Shown one piece after another: positions 58,901 to 64,000 of a stretch of DNA of 64,000 bases. Source of the DNA: Psettodes erumei (taxonomy: Eukaryota > Chordata > Actinopteri > Pleuronectiformes > Psettodidae); the NCBI GenBank assembly GCA_016785225.1, contig JAFBJZ010000943.1, forward strand, positions 124,001-188,000. The letters run 5' to 3'. Positions within the stretch are counted from its first letter, which is position 1, and the number at the start of each line of letters is the position of its first letter. The translations under genes were made by a program, and so were the position numbers. The notes beneath the pieces are model-generated. The model worked only from the letters and a program-made list of their open reading frames with translations. It did not search any database and was not told the origin of the DNA.

Positions 58901-61900
58901 CAGTTATGGCACTCACAGTTACTTTTCTGTAGCTCCAAGAAACAAGGCACAGTAGACCTCCCATATTCCTCTTGCTTCTATTATCACATTCAGAGTTTGT
59001 TCTTTGTTGCTGGGGGAAAGTTCACATAACCTCACTGATGCATAATATTAAATTTGACTGACACGCTAACTCAAGTTACAGTACAAGAATTCCCCAGCCA
59101 TCTGTAACAAAGATCTCATTGGCAAAAATCTGTCATGGAAATGGCAATAATAATAATAATAATAATAACAAACTCCAGCCAAAATATTCTGACTCTGTTG
59201 TTACTGGCTTGTTGAATGCCTGAAAACATCACTCTGCTGAGCTCCTCTCACACTTCACTGGAATGAGATTATTTCGATCAATAAAACTCTCTTTATTTAC
59301 TCTCTTTCTTTATTTTTTTTCACCATTAACATATTCTTGTTCCTAGAATTTGGTTTGATATAACGATTGAGGCAGCAGATTGGTGGTGAATATGTGGGAG
59401 TGCAGTATGGCTGTACTGTGACAGGTAACCTGCAACAGAACAACAGTGAGAAAAAAACTCAAAGGATTTCAAATGCTTCCCTCGGTAAGCTATAAACGTG
59501 CGCTTTTGTTAATTCGCTCCTCATAATTCCCTCATTACAACTCTAGAACGGTGGTGATTAAACTTACAAAATTCTTTCAACAGGCCTCTCTTTGAAATGA
59601 GTATCAATTAAGCCCCTTTATTATTGACTATTCTTTTAAACAATGCCAACTCACAGCACAACACTGACTGAAAAAATGCTCTCCTGTACAAAAAGCGACT
59701 GTACATGCAAATAAGATGGCTTTATTAAAAAAAAGCACATGGAGCGTTGTTTTGACTCTGAAATTATTACGCTCTTCACTTGGTGGCATTCCAGTGCTCA
59801 GTATTATTGCTTTGACAGCAAACAGGTGGATCAAATAGTTGGCAGTTCATTAAAAAGCAACTTTGATCCTGTCTCACTTTATCACCTACATAACTAAAAC
59901 AATTAATACATCATTTCAAATCCTGAGCTGCCAAGAGGCTCAATTATACAACTATTTTGTTGAAAGGTGTGAGCAAAAGTACTCAGCAGAGTTTAAGTAC
60001 AACATCTTTATGTGAGAAAACTTGCCCGAGAATACTTCTTCTGGAACGTTTCCTGTTGCATTTCAGCCAAGCTCGAGCCTCGGAGAGGAAAACGTTAGCA
60101 CTTTCTTGGCAAACGCGACAGGTTAGGAGCAAGTTGACATTCAATCTGTTTCCCTATCATAAGCAGCATCTTTGTTCACAATTGAGTTCGAAAAAAAATA
60201 CATATGCCTGTAATTACTGTAACCACAGGCAAAAGATCATCGCCAACCAATATCCTTTCAGAGAGACATGAGAGAAAACACTTCAGCGTGAGATGCCAAG
60301 GGAAAAACGAGGAGGTTTTCTCATAGTACAGGCTGTTAATTGACTTCGTCTATTATGAGGTACAGAACATAAACATCCCACATTTTAAAGAGATTAATAC
60401 AAATGTTTGAAGAAGACCTGCAACATTTAATATAATGCTGGAGAGTTCTACACATTAACCAACCAAAAAACAAGCTAAAGTACGCTTTTGTCTTGTGGCC
60501 AGTTTTCGCTTCTCTCTCCACCTCATTTGATTAACATGTATAGATCAGGTCTTGTTTTTTTCCCAGAGTAGAAATCTGCCTGCCTTGCCCCCTCGAGAGC
60601 CCTAAAACTGGCCGAGAAGCCGAGTCAGGCTTTATCAAGTCCTTATCAGCGATTAGAGCGGCAACCCCTGCCGAATGATCGTTCATTAGATCTGCTCACC
60701 GTTAAGGTTCAGGGCACAATGATCTTAATTACTGCTTTAATGGGTGTATAGGCAAAAGCCCAGTGTAGTTCAGCAGTGTCAGAGGCAGCTAAATAAAGGG
60801 CCATTTCCCCCTGCTCCCAGCTCTTAAAAGCCGTGTTTGAAGCGGTGGTGTGATGAAAGGCTCCAAATGAAGGGTAGGGGAAAAAAAGGACAATAACAAA
60901 TTGACATCTCTTTTTGGAGAATTATACCACGGGGGAAGGCATTCTCCCATCCTTAATCACTATAAAATGGTTTAACATGACATGCAGAGGCTGGCAAATG
61001 ATCAAATCCTGACAGGAGGACAAATTGCAAACAAAATGAGAGATCAAGTTTATTAGAGCGCCGCCTCTGGGAAATGAAAATCTTTAATTCTCTTTTTACA
61101 TTGACATTTATTTGGCTGGGATGAACAGTGATGTTCACACACACATGCACATGTGCGCGCACCAATTCTGCTGCACCTACTACTGTAACCGCTCCACTGT
61201 AATGATAGCACAGTCAATGACATTTATCATGTTTGCCTTTGTAGATGACATCTGAAACACATTGTCTTTCATCCCGCCGGCATTCATCATGTATTTTATA
61301 TAAAGTTCACCGTGGCGCACGGCTCTGTCTTCATGCAGGAGCAATGAGAGAAGCAGGCAGGAATTATCCATCACCTCCAGCACAATGGATGGCTTCCTGT
61401 TCTTTTTAACTGTTAGCTTCTGCTTAAAGATTTCTGCTTGTGCTTAAAAAATTCCCATTAAGGGAAATTCACTTCCAGGAATTTCCTTTCTTTCATAATG
61501 AAAATTCAAATGAGGTTGTACAATTAAAATAAACACTACTTATCGTTCGCTGACTTTCACTTGAATGATATTGTGATGACATTATCGCACCACACTGCCA
61601 TTTTACTAAATTCTGTGGTTTCACTGGATGATTCCAAGAGAGTCAGCCTTCACTGCAAATGTAAAGCATAAAGAGGAGCACACAGAAGTAGCATATAATG
61701 TGCATCAAAACACCCATGCGACTAAGTTGAACAATGCAACGCTACAGGAGGTGGCCTGTGTGCAGAATACAGTTCACTGCGCTGCGCTCAATTAATTTTG
61801 CTTACTTTTTACATATTACATATTATGACATTTACTGAAATCTAAAAATATTCTTACTATTAGTGCTATATTAATGTCAGCCAAGTAGCTTTAAAGCAGC

Positions 61901-63450
61901 AGGGGCATTATATAGTTAAACAGTGAATTTCCTGAACGAACCCGAATTAAACAAGTTTTTGCAGGAAGATAAGCTGTAAGCATTACATTATCACACATTA
62001 TCACTTCATATTAGAATTTTTTAAAGTCATGTTTTTGGACGCCTGATGTAAAACCAATATCCACTTTCATTTTAACTTGTTATTAGTCTCCACCAACTCC
62101 TGAAGGAAAGATCTGGCTCTTTATCTGCTAAATTCTCTACTGCATCTGCTTTGTCTGCTGTTTAGTGCTGGAAAGGTAGCTTGCAGCGGCTTTATCAGAG
62201 CTTTACTGCTGAAAACAGCCGCCTGGCGTGGTTGTAAATGGTGCTGATGGGAGTGAACCAAAACACAGTAAAGTTGCGGGCTGTAAAACCAAAAAAGTGT
62301 GTTAAGAGACCCTAAAAACTGCAGAGTCGTGTAATAATTCTATGAGTTCATTGCTACAAGTGTCCCTTTTCACATGACAAGTAGCTATTTTATCAACTGG
62401 TAAGGTAAAAATACTAAATGCTTCCAAATTAACCTTTATTATAACAAGACAGCCTCTTGAAAGTCCTGGCCAAAATGGTAAAACAGTTTGCAGATAATAA
62501 AATAATCACGATAGAAAATCTCTTGCCAGCGGTATGGAACTGAGGACACTGAACACATGTGAAGACAGCCCTGTAGTGCTAACTGTAGCTGCGCTAACTG
62601 CTGTAGCCATGCTTCTGCAGTCCCCAGTGATGAGTGATATGTTGGAGTCTTTACCTGAGGCCATCTCTTCCCCCCGTGTGCACGACTAGTCTGAACTGCA
62701 AGGGCAATGAGGAGAGACACCCTGTGGCTCTAAACAAAGGCAAAGGCTCCCAGCAGTAATCGGAAAGTATCATCTCTCCATACACAAGCCTAAACCTGCA
62801 GCCTCTACTCAGTTATGATGACATTGCCTTTTAATGTCCCAACTAACAAATATGCCCTGTATCAAAGGATACTGGACTGATTTGAAGACCAATGTTGTCA
62901 ACCTCTCCCCAAGGTCACTCTGCCAGCATTTAGCAGGAAAAGGGGGCAGGATGTGAGAGCCGAAGCATTAAAAATTGCTGAGGACTGGCCTGGAGTCTGT
63001 CCAAGACAAAGTTAGAAGTACTTCACAAATCAATGCCTGCTCTTTGCATCCCCCACACTTCTTTTATGCTCCGAAATGACAGAATGTAGTGCAAGCATTC
63101 TTTTTTTTAACATCTGGTGTCAATATTGGAGGTTAACTTCAAAGAAATTACTGATAGGCTCTCAGTCAGCGATCAAGCATCTATTTAAGGCTGCATTCTG
63201 CAGTTTTGAGATATGAGGTTTAAATGAAGGGTAAAGATGTCCAAAAGGGGCCAAAGTTGGGATGGCTTTGAGTGGCTACTCATGTGAAAATATGTGTAGA
63301 TAAGCCAACAGAAACAGAAAACATAAATGGCCTACCAACAGTGGCAACAGTGTCGTCCTTGCCCTGAGTGAAGACCACCACGCGCTGCCTCTTTTTGTTC
63401 TCCTTGGGGAGGTTTTGGGTCTTCTTTGCGATCTCTGCAATGTCATCTGT
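55965..63450 (-). CDS. adk: Adenosine kinase, C-terminal exons (partial at right edge)
   Basis: PfkB-family enzyme that phosphorylates adenosine to AMP with ATP, in cytosol and nucleus. Three coding exons are visible: 63450-63336, 56498-56412 and 56089-55965. They join in phase and give about 109 residues. The first reads TDDIAEIAKKTQNLP, then QRVVVFTQGKDDT; the second carries DTNGAGDAFVGG, the PfkB signature with the catalytic base Asp and anion hole; the third ends ECIRAGHYAANVIIRR..GCTFPEKPDFH, as in human ADK. The N-terminal exons lie beyond the window. Introns are long (6.8 kb visible), as in mammals where ADK is very large. Orientation relative to kat6b matches human 10q22. Confidence 0.94.
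56585..56765 (-). repeat. GTTAGCATG-type fish repeat, second copy
   Basis: Words such as 'aacatggtaaacatatacctgcatagcataagcatgtta', 'gtcattgtgggtgtgttagc' and 'gtacagcctcaaagagccgctagcatag' belong to the same diverged fish repeat seen near 19,150-19,450, there in the opposite sense. It sits in the adk intron. Confidence 0.45.
59147..59168 (+). repeat. (AAT)n microsatellite
   Basis: About seven ATA/AAT units in the adk intron. Confidence 0.85.
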
Positions 63451-64000
63451 CTGTAACAAAAAAAGAGCACCAGACCACTGGGTATGTTAAGTTGAATGGG
63501 TGCATCACAAAAAGTATGAGGAGTTTAATCAAAGATCACAAGTTTGACTGAGAGAGGTCAGATTTTACCAATCCTGGCAGATGGACCAAGTGATAATGAA
63601 ACCAGATGGGCTATGAAACCGTTCCGAGAAGAGATCAATAGAAGCGCATGGCGATGCTTCCATGCAGTTACAGACGAGCCGCAAAATATCAGAATGACAT
63701 ATTCCCTAAGTGAGATGAAAATAAGTGCTGAAGATAGGCTGTTGTCAGATAAAGCTACTTCTGCAAGCTGAAGGGATACATGGTGCGTGTACTGTATCAT
63801 TCTCTTCCTGAAACAGGCCATTTCTCCTCAGCATCTGCACAGAATGGATATTCTCGCCTGGAGACGACAGAACTCTCCGGAGTGCTTGCCTTTGATCATG
63901 AGAGGGATAAAAAAACCCACACCTGTCAGGGCTACTTTATTATTAACTCATCATGATGTACTATGAGCAGGTGGAATGTCTTTATCGCCATCTCGCAGTG
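63451..64000 (-). other. adk: adk intron, continuing past the window
   Basis: Sequence upstream of the 63,450 exon on the minus strand. No further adk exon was recognised before the right edge. Confidence 0.5.

Larger units (their letters stand above)
56499..63335 (-). other. adk: adk intron
   Basis: Large intron without a recognised exon. It holds a GTTAGCATG-type repeat near its left end, an A-run at about 58,202-58,218, an (AAT)n run at about 59,147-59,168, and a single-copy-looking stretch at about 60,540-61,400 that could be conserved non-coding DNA. Confidence 0.5.

Noticed and set aside
61180..61383. Minus-strand frame of 67 codons in the adk intron
   Set aside because: Resembles no adk exon or other family; kept only as part of a possible conserved non-coding block.
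1..64000. CRISPR arrays, operons, phage or other prokaryotic systems
   Set aside because: No spaced direct repeats; all genes are vertebrate with spliceosomal introns.

Overview
The window is a piece of a ray-finned (teleost) fish nuclear chromosome. Genes are split into small exons with GT/AG introns. The repeats are of fish type: a BEL/Pao retrotransposon, a LINE tail with a pentamer run, a TTAA-flanked MITE and GTTAGCATG-type repeats. The gene order matches what I recall of human 10q22.2 (ADK, KAT6B, DUSP29, DUSP13, SAMD8, VDAC2), read here from right to left with every relative orientation kept. I deduced exon boundaries by hand from splice sites, phase continuity and recognised protein families. 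No search or alignment was run.

Layout. 1-4.4 kb: a broken BEL/Pao element (zinc knuckles, protease, reverse transcriptase, RNase H, partial integrase) with two in-frame stops and a frame change, cut by a LINE 3' tail and followed by a possible LTR. 5.2-8.0 kb (minus): vdac2, the mitochondrial outer-membrane porin, complete at 283 aa. 8.9-9.0 kb (minus): one orphan exon-like frame that I cannot assign. 10.3-13.9 kb (minus): samd8, an ER ceramide phosphoethanolamine synthase, complete at 408 aa. 14.5-29.5 kb (plus): five tandem three-exon atypical dual-specificity phosphatase genes. The first is dusp13a-like, the third dusp13b-like and the fifth dusp29; the second and fourth are extra copies. 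30.2-50 kb (minus): kat6b, a MYST histone acetyltransferase with 16 coding exons. About 52.4-55.9 kb: intergenic DNA with a MITE. 56-64 kb (minus): the last three coding exons of adk (adenosine kinase); the gene continues past the right edge.

Most notable points: (1) a one-base frame break inside an otherwise intact kat6b exon, at an A-run near 42,125-42,133; (2) a His/Gln/Ser-rich tandem triplet tract of about 95 residues in the kat6b activation region, absent from the human protein as I recall it; (3) a five-gene phosphatase array in which every copy has the same intron phases (2, then 1) and an intact catalytic loop; (4) an unassigned terminal exon-like frame between vdac2 and samd8; (5) a TTAA-flanked MITE with imperfect terminal inverted repeats; (6) a BEL/Pao remnant with nested insertion. 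No CRISPR array, operon or other prokaryotic system is present, and I found no convincing undescribed multi-gene system. The clearest lineage-specific novelty is the phosphatase expansion and the kat6b tract.
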